Positions 1 through 6,363 of a DNA stretch of 9,776 nt are shown in pieces (position 1 is the first letter of the stretch; each line of letters starts with the position of its first letter). The stretch spans positions 1 through 9,776 of the forward strand of contig JAGZRP010000020.1 of NCBI GenBank assembly GCA_018381595.1. The letters run 5' to 3'. This stretch comes from Bacillota bacterium (GTDB lineage: Bacteria; Bacillota_I; Bacilli_A; RF39; UBA660). Position numbers and translations under genes: made by a program. Under the pieces are notes generated by a model. It worked only from the letters and a program-made list of their open reading frames with translations. It was not told where the DNA came from and made no database searches.

Positions 1-2
1 TT

Positions 3-590
3 CGCATTAGTCATGTGGTTTTAATGGGAATTGGAGAACCATTTGATAACTATGATCATGTGATTGATTTTATTCGTATTATGAATCATCCAAAAGGACT
101 TGCCATTGGTGCCAGACACATTACGGTATCAACTTGTGGCGTGATTCCTAAGATTGAACAATTTATGAAAGATGAAAGCCAAGTTAATTTAGCAATTAGT
201 CTTCATGCTCCAAATAATGAACTTAGAAATCAATTAATGAAAGTGAATAAAGCATATCCTTTAGAAAAGTTAATGCCGGTTTTAAAAAAATATATTGAAA
301 CGACTAATCGAAGATTAACATTTGAATATATTTTATTAAGTGGCGTGAATGATACAACGGAATGTGCATTAGAACTTTCTTCTTTATTAAAGGGAATGAA
401 TTGCTATGTGAATTTGATTCCATACAATGAGACAAGTCATTTTGAATATAAAAAGAGTCATCAAGAACGTATTTTAAACTTTTTAGATGTATTAAAGAAA
501 AATCATATACAAGCAACGATACGAAGAGAATTTGGAAGTAAAGTAAAGGCAGCATGTGGACAACTTCGTTCGCATTATGAGGAGGGATAG
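3..590 (+). CDS. rlmN: RlmN, dual-specificity 23S rRNA / tRNA adenine-C2 methyltransferase (5' partial)
   Basis: This is the C-terminal part of the radical SAM enzyme that methylates C2 of A2503 in 23S rRNA and A37 in some tRNAs. The frame is open from base 3 and the first residues (RISHVVLMGIGEP) are internal to the family, so the true start lies upstream of the window and the ATG at 15 is only an internal Met. Visible family marks are the GIGEP motif followed by NYD, the ISLHAPN stretch, the EYILLSGVND segment, and the C-terminal ACGQLR. The Cys of ACGQLR (codon 555-557) is the residue that carries the methyl intermediate in characterised RlmN. The N-terminal region and the CxxxCxxC iron-sulfur motif are outside the window. 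The stop is one base before the next gene's ATG, and the tail of the gene contains that gene's ribosome binding site, as in an operon. Confidence 0.95.
   Translation, partial: RISHVVLMGIGEPFDNYDHVIDFIRIMNHPKGLAIGARHITVSTCGVIPKIEQFMKDESQVNLAISLHAPNNELRNQLMKVNKAYPLEKLMPVLKKYIETTNRRLTFEYILLSGVNDTTECALELSSLLKGMNCYVNLIPYNETSHFEYKKSHQERILNFLDVLKKNHIQATIRREFGSKVKAACGQLRSHYEEG
579..587 (+). promoter_or_regulatory. RBS of the PP2C phosphatase gene
   Basis: GAGGAGGGA lies inside the end of rlmN, four bases before ATG 592. This strong Shine-Dalgarno site fixes the phosphatase start at 592 rather than at the in-frame ATG at 556, which would lie inside rlmN with no comparable site. Confidence 0.85.
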
Positions 591-591
591 C

Positions 592-1326
592 ATGGAGTAT
601 TTTTGTTTAACAGACCCAGGTAAAGTAAGAGATCACAATGAAGATTCTGTTTCTATTGTCGCAAATGAATCATTAGAATATTTATTAGCGGTTGCCGATG
701 GAATGGGTGGACACCAAGCTGGAGAAGTTGCAAGTAATATTACGATTAATCATTTAACAAAATGTTTTAAAGATAAAATTAGTGTAGGAAGTAAGGAAGA
801 TGCCATTGAATTTTTAAAAACAACGGTATCGGAAGCAAATAAAAAAATATATGATTATACAGAAGAGAATCCAGAAAGTACTGGAATGGGAACAACCATA
901 GTGGTTGCTCTTCTGACAAGTGAATATTTATTGTTTGGAAATATTGGAGACTCTAGTGGCTTTGTTTTAAAGAATGGAAAGATTCACAAGATTACCAATG
1001 ACCATACGCTTGTAAACTTACTTGTAAAAAGTGGAGAACTAACGGAAGAGGAGGCAAAAGAACATCCTCGTAAAAATGTATTGATGAGAGCATTAGGAGC
1101 AAATACAACAGTAGAAATGGATATATTTGATGTAGAAACGGATGTAGAGGGAATTTTACTTTGTAGTGATGGTCTTACCAATATGTTAGAACAAGAACAA
1201 ATTGAAAAGGTTTTAAATGAAAAATTAGATGCGCAAGAAATTGTGCGTAAGTTAATTAATAAAAGTAATAATCGCGGAGGAAATGATAATATTTCCGTTG
1301 CATATTTGAAAAGAGGTGTTTCATAA
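592..1326 (+). CDS. prpC: PP2C-family Ser/Thr protein phosphatase (PrpC/Stp)
   Basis: A cytoplasmic metal-dependent phosphatase that in Bacilli removes phosphate from the partner PASTA kinase and its substrates. The protein is 244 residues, normal for PrpC/Stp, and begins MEYFCLTDPGKVRDHNEDS. The PP2C metal-binding residues are all visible: RDHNED (D14-D18), ADGMGGH (D36), CSDGL (D193) and GGNDNIS (D232). There is no signal peptide or membrane segment. ATG 592 is chosen because of the GAGGAGGGA site just upstream and because the resulting N-terminus matches the usual PP2C beginning. The stop TAA shares its last base with the ATG of the kinase, so the two are translationally coupled, as usual for this phosphatase/kinase pair. 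Confidence 0.94.
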   Translation: MEYFCLTDPGKVRDHNEDSVSIVANESLEYLLAVADGMGGHQAGEVASNITINHLTKCFKDKISVGSKEDAIEFLKTTVSEANKKIYDYTEENPESTGMGTTIVVALLTSEYLLFGNIGDSSGFVLKNGKIHKITNDHTLVNLLVKSGELTEEEAKEHPRKNVLMRALGANTTVEMDIFDVETDVEGILLCSDGLTNMLEQEQIEKVLNEKLDAQEIVRKLINKSNNRGGNDNISVAYLKRGVS

Positions 1327-3116
1327 TGGTAGCAAAAGGACAAAAGATTAATGACAGATACCAAATTATACGTTTGATTGGGGAAGGTGGCATGGCCAAT
1401 GTTTATCTTGCTCACGATATTATTTTAGATAGGGATGTCGCAGTTAAAATTTTAAGAGGCGATTTAGCGCATGATGAAAAGTTTGTAAAGAAATTTCAAC
1501 GAGAAGCAATCAGTGCTTCTAGTTTGAACCATCCAAATATTGTAGAAATGTATGATGTAGGAGAAGACAATGATTTATATTTTATTGTCATGGAATATGT
1601 AGAAGGAAAAACCTTAAAGAATTTAGTGAAAAAACGTGGTGCGCTTACACTTCCAGAAGTTGTTGACATTATGTTACAACTCACAAGTGCAATTGCTCAT
1701 GCCCATGATAGTTATATCATTCACCGTGATATTAAACCACAAAATGTATTAATCCTAGATAATGGTATGGTAAAAATTACAGACTTTGGAATTGCCACTG
1801 CTTTGAATAATCATGAATTAACAGAGACCAATTCTATTATGGGTTCAGTTCATTATTTACCACCAGAACAAGCAAATGGAAATGGTGCTACGGTAAAAAG
1901 TGATATCTATTCTCTTGGAATTTTAATGTTTGAATTATTAACAGGAAAAGTTCCATTTAAAGGAGATAATGCAGTAGAGATTGCGATTAAGCAAATGAAA
2001 AATCCAATCCCAAGTGTTTGTAAATACGATGAAGAAATTCCACAGAGTATTGAGAATGTCATTTTAAGAGCTTGTGCAAAAAATCCTAAGAATCGTTATG
2101 ACTCTGCTCGTGAAATGCACGATGATTTAAAAACAGTATTATCGAAAGATCGTGAAGATGAAGATAAGTGGGTATATGCTTATCCAGAAACAGATTTAGA
2201 TGAAACCAAACGTTTGAGTCGTGAAGAACTTAATAAAGGTCTTCTTGCTGAAATGGAAGAAGAGGAAGAAGAAATTTCTAAAAAAGGTGGAAAAAAGAAA
2301 AAAGATAAAAAAATGAATACAGCACTTCTTGTTGCAGGTAGTATCTTTGCAACGCTTGTAATTGTATTTATCGCCATTTTCTTCTTAATTCCTAGTATGA
2401 CAGATGGAAAAGAAGTGAAAGTTCCAGATGTTACAAAAATGACTGTGAAAGAAGCAACCAAAGAATTGAAAAAAGTTGGTTTAGAAGTTGCTGCAAAAGA
2501 TATTGAACTTGCAGATGAGAAGATTAAAAAAGGTGCAGTTATTAAAACGAATCCTCCAAAAGGACGCAGTGTAAAAGAGGGAACTAAGATTCAACTTTAT
2601 GTTTCCAAAGGAAATGAAAAAATTAAAATTGAAGATTATACTGGTAAAAACTATTATGAAGTCGAAGCCAAATTAAAAGCAGCTGGTGTTACTGTGAATA
2701 AGATGACAAAAGAAGTACCTGAATCTGATACTACAGTAAAAGCAGGAACTATCTTATCACAGGATGTGAAAGCAGGAGAAAAACTAGGTAAGGGAGATGT
2801 TATTACCTTATATGTTCCAGAGTTTTATGCAGAATATCCAGATTTCATTGGAGAAAATTATACCATTTCCCAAGTAGAAACATGGGCAAAAAAATATGGT
2901 GTTACTTTAGAAAAAAATTATCGTGAAACAGATGAAGTAGATCCAAATATGATTTTGACACAAAGTAGACCAGCAGGGACAAAAGTGAATACGAATATTA
3001 CATTAACCGTAACGGTTTCTAAGAAACCAACTAAAGATACAACACCAAGTCCTACAACAACGCCTACGCAAACAACTACTCCAACAAATTCTCCTACACC
3101 ATCGACAGGAAGTTAA
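1326..3116 (+). CDS. prkC: PASTA-domain Ser/Thr protein kinase (PrkC/Stk1 type)
   Basis: A membrane receptor kinase that senses peptidoglycan fragments or lipid II outside and phosphorylates wall, division and translation proteins inside. Order of parts in 596 residues: kinase domain at about 13-270, with the Gly-rich loop GEGGMA (19-24), catalytic Lys K41 (VAVK), HRD at 133-135 and DFG at 153-155; a highly charged juxtamembrane stretch with seven consecutive acidic residues followed by a Lys-rich run; one membrane helix at about 333-355; three extracellular PASTA repeats at about 364-431, 432-500 and 501-567; then a Thr/Pro-rich tail (568-596) that could span or bind the wall. All catalytic residues are present, so it should be active. 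It overlaps prpC by one base and is followed one base later by rsgA. The rlmN-prpC-prkC-rsgA-rpe order is the standard Bacilli arrangement. Confidence 0.96.
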   Translation: MVAKGQKINDRYQIIRLIGEGGMANVYLAHDIILDRDVAVKILRGDLAHDEKFVKKFQREAISASSLNHPNIVEMYDVGEDNDLYFIVMEYVEGKTLKNLVKKRGALTLPEVVDIMLQLTSAIAHAHDSYIIHRDIKPQNVLILDNGMVKITDFGIATALNNHELTETNSIMGSVHYLPPEQANGNGATVKSDIYSLGILMFELLTGKVPFKGDNAVEIAIKQMKNPIPSVCKYDEEIPQSIENVILRACAKNPKNRYDSAREMHDDLKTVLSKDREDEDKWVYAYPETDLDETKRLSREELNKGLLAEMEEEEEEISKKGGKKKKDKKMNTALLVAGSIFATLVIVFIAIFFLIPSMTDGKEVKVPDVTKMTVKEATKELKKVGLEVAAKDIELADEKIKKGAVIKTNPPKGRSVKEGTKIQLYVSKGNEKIKIEDYTGKNYYEVEAKLKAAGVTVNKMTKEVPESDTTVKAGTILSQDVKAGEKLGKGDVITLYVPEFYAEYPDFIGENYTISQVETWAKKYGVTLEKNYRETDEVDPNMILTQSRPAGTKVNTNITLTVTVSKKPTKDTTPSPTTTPTQTTTPTNSPTPSTGS

Positions 3117-3117
3117 T

Positions 3118-3957
3118 ATGCGAGGAAAAATAGTAAAAAATATCAGTAATGATTACACGGTAAAAACAGAATCAGGATTGGAATACGTTTGCAAATGTCG
3201 TGGGAAATTTCGCAATCTAAAAATCACACCACTCGTTGGAGATAATGTAGTTTTTGATGAAGAAAATAACTACATATTAGAAATTGAGCCACGTAAGAAT
3301 GAATTACGTAGGCCTCCTGTTTCTAATATCTCACAAGTATTTATATTAACCAGTGTAAAACATCCTGATTTCTCTTCTCATTTACTAGATAAACTGATTA
3401 CTGTGGTTGAATATCATTGTATTGAACCAATCATATGTATTACAAAGTTAGATTTACTAACAAAAGAAGAGTTAGAAAAAATAGAACCAATTATGAAATA
3501 TTATCAAAGTTTAGGTTACAAAGTATTTCAAAATACAGAATTAGAAGCAATTAAAGCATGCTTTCAAGATAAGATTACTGTTTTTACAGGCCAAAGTGGA
3601 GCAGGAAAATCAACACTATTGAATCATTTAGATGAGAATCTACAAATTAAAACAGCTGAAATTTCTATGGCATTGGGTCGTGGTAAACATACGACAAGAC
3701 ATGTAGAATTAATTCCAATGTTTGGTGGCTTGGTTGCGGATACACCTGGTTTTTCCTCTTTAGATTTCGATATGGATAAAGCATCCATTCGCGATCAGTT
3801 TGTAGAGTTTGAAAAATATAAAGAAGGCTGTAAATATAAAGATTGTATGCATGTCAAAGAAGACGATTGTCTTGTGAAAGAAAAAGTGAAAGATGGAACA
3901 ATTTTAAAATCTAGATATGAGAATTATTTAAAATTTGTAGAAGGTGATATATGTTAG
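3118..3957 (+). CDS. rsgA: RsgA, small-subunit ribosome biogenesis GTPase (YloQ/CpgA)
   Basis: A circularly permuted GTPase that acts in late maturation of the 30S subunit and is stimulated by it. In the 279 residues an OB-fold occupies about 1-70. The G motifs then follow in permuted order: ITKLD (108-112, G4), GQSGAGKST (158-166, G1/P-loop) and DTPGF (208-212, G3). The C-terminal zinc knuckle shows C238, C243, H245 and C251. The length is normal for the family. The gene starts one base after the prkC stop, and its own stop overlaps the start of rpe by seven bases, so it is translated as part of the operon. In Bacillus subtilis the homologue CpgA is also a phosphorylation target of the neighbouring kinase. 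That link is family knowledge, not seen here. Confidence 0.96.
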   Translation: MRGKIVKNISNDYTVKTESGLEYVCKCRGKFRNLKITPLVGDNVVFDEENNYILEIEPRKNELRRPPVSNISQVFILTSVKHPDFSSHLLDKLITVVEYHCIEPIICITKLDLLTKEELEKIEPIMKYYQSLGYKVFQNTELEAIKACFQDKITVFTGQSGAGKSTLLNHLDENLQIKTAEISMALGRGKHTTRHVELIPMFGGLVADTPGFSSLDFDMDKASIRDQFVEFEKYKEGCKYKDCMHVKEDDCLVKEKVKDGTILKSRYENYLKFVEGDIC

Positions 3958-4571
3958 TATCAACAAGTATTTTGTCCATAAAAGAAGATATGGAATTAAA
4001 ATTAGAACAATTGAATGCAACAGATACGGACTATATTCACTTAGATGTAATGGATGGTATCTTTGTAGAGAATAAAACAGAAGATTATATGCCACTCAAA
4101 ACACGTTTGAAAAAGCCATTAGATATTCATTTTATGGTAGAAGATGTTCCTCGTTATATCGAGCATTATCATTCATTAGAGCCTGTTTACATGACATTTC
4201 ATGTAGAAGTAAAAAATAATGTGGAAAAATTAATTGATATGATTCATCAATATGGAATTAAAGTAGGAATTTCTTTAAAACCAGATACTCCAGTTGCTTT
4301 TTTACTGCCATACCTAGATAAAATTGATATGGTATTAGTAATGAGTGTAGAACCAGGTCGTGGTGGACAAGAATTTCTAGAAAGTGCGAATGATAAAATT
4401 CATTTTCTAGATGATATTCGAAAAGAAAAAAATTATCAATATCTAATTGAAGTTGATGGTGGAATTAATGAGGAAACCAAACATCTTTGTACACATGCAG
4501 ATATTTTAGTAGCTGGAAGTTTCATTGTAAATCATGATAAATTTCAGGAACAAATTGATAAATTAAGATAG
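3951..4571 (+). CDS. rpe: Ribulose-phosphate 3-epimerase
   Basis: A cytoplasmic TIM-barrel enzyme interconverting D-ribulose 5-phosphate and D-xylulose 5-phosphate in the pentose phosphate pathway. The metal ligands of the family are present: H30 and D32 in IHLDVMDG, H60 in DIHFMV, and D169 in EVDGG. The phosphate-binding region around GGQ and the AGSFI strand near the C-terminus are recognisable. At 206 residues it is slightly shorter than the usual 215-225, and some loops differ from consensus: VEPGRGGQ where VNPGFGGQ is usual, and GIFVEN where GHFVPN is usual. I still favour epimerase because of the intact metal site and the conserved position after rsgA. Related sugar-phosphate epimerases of the same fold are an alternative. 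The start overlaps the rsgA stop by seven bases, which implies translational coupling. Confidence 0.9.
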   Translation: MLVSTSILSIKEDMELKLEQLNATDTDYIHLDVMDGIFVENKTEDYMPLKTRLKKPLDIHFMVEDVPRYIEHYHSLEPVYMTFHVEVKNNVEKLIDMIHQYGIKVGISLKPDTPVAFLLPYLDKIDMVLVMSVEPGRGGQEFLESANDKIHFLDDIRKEKNYQYLIEVDGGINEETKHLCTHADILVAGSFIVNHDKFQEQIDKLR

Positions 4572-4590
4572 ATTTTCTATCTTTTTTTTT
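4565..4590 (+). terminator. Rho-independent terminator of the rlmN-rpe operon
   Basis: The stem AAGATAG/CTATCTT (7 bp) with loop ATTTT is followed by a run of Ts (nine from 4582). The left arm contains the rpe stop codon TAG. It closes the housekeeping operon and separates it from the pilin region. Confidence 0.85.
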
Positions 4591-4634
4591 GACAATTTTT
4601 TATAAGAAATAGCTGTTTCAAAATTTGATTCATT

Positions 4635-4655
4635 TGACACTAGAAAAGTGTCAAT
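4635..4655. promoter_or_regulatory. Perfect inverted repeat, candidate operator
   Basis: TTGACAC and GTGTCAA form a perfect 7-bp inverted repeat around a 7-base spacer (total 21 bp, typical for a dimeric repressor). With one bulged T the arms extend by TCA/TGA. There is no T-run after it, so it is not a terminator. It covers the -35 region of the promoter just downstream, a classic position for repression. The binding protein is unknown. Confidence 0.55.
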
Positions 4656-4670
4656 GAATTTGGTATACTT
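4642..4670 (+). promoter_or_regulatory. Extended -10 promoter for the leader ORF / pilin unit
   Basis: TGGTATACT (4662-4670) is an extended -10 element (TGn plus TATACT, 5 of 6 consensus). Seventeen bases upstream is a weak -35, TAGAAA (4642-4647), which lies inside the inverted repeat. Transcription would start near 4677, just before an RBS at 4689. The ltaS gene has a very similar TGTTATACT element. Confidence 0.6.
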
Positions 4671-4701
4671 GTGGTAGATAAAAAAACTAGGAGTGTTGCA
4701 T

Positions 4702-4884
4702 ATGAATGTTAGCTTAACGTTACCATGGGGGGGGGGGTATTTATATAATACTACCAAAACAAAATTAGAAAAATTAGATAAAAAAAATAGACATATAAGT
4801 TGTTTTCATGGTGGAAACAACTTTTTTGCTGTGTGCAAATTATCTCGTTTTTTGGCATACTTTCACAACAAAAATCCTATATAA
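4702..4884 (+). CDS. 60-codon leader ORF containing an 11-G tract
   Basis: I do not recognise this product. ATG 4702 has a good RBS (AGGAG at 4689-4693, eight bases upstream) and lies about 25 bases behind a promoter. The peptide starts MNVSLTLPWGGGYLY. It is rich in Lys, Asn and Phe later on and has no membrane helix or known motif. Codons 9-12 (TGG GGG GGG GGG) are the G tract at 4727-4737. Only with 11 Gs (or 11 plus or minus 3) does the frame stay open to TAA 4882-4884, passing through the terminator at 4797-4827. One G more stops at 4746-4748 (15 residues) and one fewer at 4766-4768 (21 residues). I infer a regulatory leader peptide rather than a functional protein. It may also be a chance ORF over a small RNA. 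The alternative GTG/TTG/ATG starts upstream of 4702 fit the RBS less well. Confidence 0.45.
   Translation: MNVSLTLPWGGGYLYNTTKTKLEKLDKKNRHISCFHGGNNFFAVCKLSRFLAYFHNKNPI
4727..4737 (+). repeat. Homopolymer of 11 Gs, candidate phase-variation tract
   Basis: Eleven consecutive Gs in a strongly AT-rich setting, inside the start of a ribosome-bound leader ORF. Tracts of this length slip during replication and are the classic basis of ON/OFF phase variation in surface genes. An assembly or sequencing artefact (poly-G from two-colour chemistry) is possible, but the tract sits in otherwise sensible sequence between promoter and terminator. Confidence 0.8.
4797..4827 (+). terminator. Rho-independent terminator inside the leader ORF
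   Basis: The arms AAGTTGTTTTCA and TGGAAACAACTT pair along 12 positions (one G-U) around a TGG loop and are followed by a T-run to 4827. This is a strong intrinsic terminator about 120 bases downstream of the predicted transcription start and about 105 bases before the first pilin gene. It would end a transcript of about 150 bases unless ribosomes translating the leader ORF cover it. Confidence 0.8.
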
Positions 4885-4899
4885 ATAAAGGAAAATATG

Positions 4900-4908
4900 T
4901 GATAAAAT
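4900..4908 (+). promoter_or_regulatory. Weak candidate promoter directly before the first pilin gene
   Basis: TGATAAAAT fits an extended -10 (TGn plus TAAAAT, 5 of 6), but there is no acceptable -35 seventeen bases upstream (TATAAA). If it works, the pilin operon would have its own promoter independent of the upstream leader. I regard it as weak. Confidence 0.25.
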
Positions 4909-4916
4909 GACAAGAT

Positions 4917-4924
4917 AGAGAGGT
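4917..4924 (+). promoter_or_regulatory. RBS of first pilin gene, duplicated at the second
   Basis: AGAGAGGT lies nine bases before ATG 4934. The same octamer sits at 6080-6087 with the same nine-base spacing to ATG 6097, followed in both by AGTA. This shows that the duplicated module includes the translation start signals. Confidence 0.7.
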
Positions 4925-4933
4925 AGTAAAAAC

Positions 4934-6061
4934 ATGAAAAAGAAACAAGGATTTACATTAATTGAATTATTAGCTGTGATTGTGATACTTGCAGTGATTG
5001 CCTTAATCGCAACGCCATTAATCATGGGCACCATTACGAAAGCGAAAATCAATAGCTTCAAAGATAGTATGTATGGAGTTCTCAAAAGTGCAGAACAATA
5101 TGTAGGAGAAAAGTTATTAGAAAGTGAAAATAGTTATCCTGGAGAGTTCATTAATTTAACAAATCAAGATAAATTAAATTATAAAGGAAGTAAAATAAAT
5201 GGGGAAGTGATGATTACAAAAGACGGATCTGTGAATATCAAAGCAGTTTATGGAGATAGTTGTTATTACAAAAATGAATCAGATAAAGAGATATTAAGTT
5301 TCAAAGGGAATTGTGATAAGCTTTATACTTATAACGGGGTTTATGGAATTCCAACAGACGCAAATGAATTTGAAACAGAAGTATTGGATAATGGTAAAAT
5401 ATCAATTAAAAAATATAAGGGACCAACTAATACCATTGTGAATATTCCAGAAACAATTAATGGAAAATTAGTTGTGAAAATAGATAGTTATGCTTTTAGG
5501 TGGATGAAACTTACAAAAGTTCGAATTCCAAACAGTGTGGAACGCATGGAATGGGGAAGTTTTATGGGAAATAATTTAAATGAAATTATTTTTCCGAAAA
5601 ATGAATATACCTATTCAGGTGCTAATTTTATTTCGAATAATATGCCAGAAGAAAAAGCTTGGATTTATCACAGAACTGTTGATGGTCTTGAAGATAGGAA
5701 AGTGTTAAATAGTTATGCAGGGGCTGACAAAAAGGTAAATGTTCCTTCACTGATAGAAGTATTGTTAAGTTGGTCTCTTACAAATCGAGAAGAAGTAATA
5801 TTGAATGAAGGATTAAAAATTATGCATGATTTTTCTTTGTCAGAGCACCAATTTACAGAAATCAGGATTCCTTCTACAGTGACGAATATTGGAACAGATG
5901 TGTTACGATTAAGCCCGACAAATGATCATTTCCAAAAAATTATCAATAAAACGGGAAGAGCTTTTGACTGGGGACTTATCACAGGAACGACATCCACAGG
6001 TGCATTTGTAACAGGAGTTGTACATCATCCTAATGGAGATATTCAGGTAGTAAGTGAGTAA
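4934..6061 (+). CDS. Prepilin-like surface protein with BspA-type leucine-rich repeats
   Basis: A 375-residue secreted or membrane-displayed protein. The N-terminus is a class III (type IV pilin/pseudopilin) signal: a short basic leader, GFTLIE at 6-11 with cleavage expected after G6 and E11 as the conserved Glu+5, then a hydrophobic helix to about residue 33. After the pilin stalk (to about 60) comes a small domain with two Cys (SCYY and GNCDK) that could form a pilin-type disulfide. From about 150 on come LRR_5/BspA-like units: IPETING with SYAF, RIPNSVERMEWGSF with LNEIIFP, and a later RIPSTVTNIG. LRR_5 domains in this setting usually bind host or partner-cell molecules; the ligand here is unknown. 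The gene is followed after 35 bases by a paralogue with no terminator between. No pilus assembly ATPase or prepilin peptidase gene lies in the window. Confidence 0.85.
   Translation: MKKKQGFTLIELLAVIVILAVIALIATPLIMGTITKAKINSFKDSMYGVLKSAEQYVGEKLLESENSYPGEFINLTNQDKLNYKGSKINGEVMITKDGSVNIKAVYGDSCYYKNESDKEILSFKGNCDKLYTYNGVYGIPTDANEFETEVLDNGKISIKKYKGPTNTIVNIPETINGKLVVKIDSYAFRWMKLTKVRIPNSVERMEWGSFMGNNLNEIIFPKNEYTYSGANFISNNMPEEKAWIYHRTVDGLEDRKVLNSYAGADKKVNVPSLIEVLLSWSLTNREEVILNEGLKIMHDFSLSEHQFTEIRIPSTVTNIGTDVLRLSPTNDHFQKIINKTGRAFDWGLITGTTSTGAFVTGVVHHPNGDIQVVSE
4976..5022 (+). repeat. 47-bp perfect direct repeat, copy 1 (pilin signal helix)
   Basis: These 47 bases are identical to 6139-6185 and code for the hydrophobic helix of the pilin signal. 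The similarity continues on both sides, from the RBS to about codon 58. Identity down to synonymous positions suggests recent duplication or gene conversion of the head. Confidence 0.9.
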
Positions 6062-6096
6062 ATATCAAAGGGAATCAATAGAGAGGTAGTACAAAT

Positions 6097-6363
6097 ATGA
6101 AAAAAGAAAAAGGATTTACATTAATTGAATTACTTGCAGTGATTGTGATACTTGCAGTGATTGCCTTAATCGCAACGCCATTAATTATGGGAACAATTAC
6201 GAAAGCCAAGAAAAATGCATTTAAAGATACTGCATTTGGTATTTTAAAAGCAGCTGAAAATTATGTTGCAGAAAAAATGTTGGAGGAGGATGTCTATTCT
6301 GGAGAAGAAATTATTTTACCGGATTCTAGACGATTGAAGTATAAAGGGGGAGACTTAAAATAA
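6097..6363 (+). CDS. Prepilin-type head, truncated by TAA (88 residues)
   Basis: This is the part of the second pilin gene that would be translated as the DNA stands. It has a good RBS (AGAGAGGT, 6080-6087). Its signal is identical to that of the upstream paralogue over 33 residues from the Gly of GFTLIE, and the stalk is then similar (KNAFKDTAFGILKAAENYVAEKMLE against KINSFKDSMYGVLKSAEQYVGEKLLE, each shown here for comparison). It ends at TAA 6361-6363 in the middle of a conserved stretch (YKGGDLK), where the paralogue continues. The 88-residue product would be a stalk with almost no globular head. It is either a broken remnant or, less likely, a minimal pilin. Confidence 0.6.
   Translation: MKKEKGFTLIELLAVIVILAVIALIATPLIMGTITKAKKNAFKDTAFGILKAAENYVAEKMLEEDVYSGEEIILPDSRRLKYKGGDLK
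6139..6185 (+). repeat. 47-bp perfect direct repeat, copy 2 (pilin signal helix)
   Basis: Identical to 4976-5022, 1163 bases apart in the same orientation. Recombination between the copies would delete one C-terminal domain and fuse the remaining one to the same head. Confidence 0.9.

Noticed and set aside
556..591. Earlier start for the PP2C phosphatase at ATG 556
   Set aside because: It lies inside rlmN, lacks a Shine-Dalgarno site, and adds residues foreign to the family. ATG 592 has GAGGAGGGA before it.
984..1415. Open frame of 143 codons on the minus strand
   Set aside because: It lies antisense to the conserved phosphatase/kinase junction, has no RBS, and its product has no recognisable pattern.
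4635..4670. Consensus -35 TTGACA (4635-4640) paired with TATACT
   Set aside because: The spacer would be 24 bases, too long. TTGACA here is better read as one arm of the inverted repeat, and the promoter as an extended -10 type.
4563..4757. Minus-strand open frame across the intergenic region
   Set aside because: It runs through the G tract, palindrome and terminator in antisense, has no RBS, and its product has no recognisable feature.
4761..4778. Tandem copies of AAAATTAGA
   Set aside because: Two copies of a 9-base AT-rich unit are easily expected by chance in this composition.
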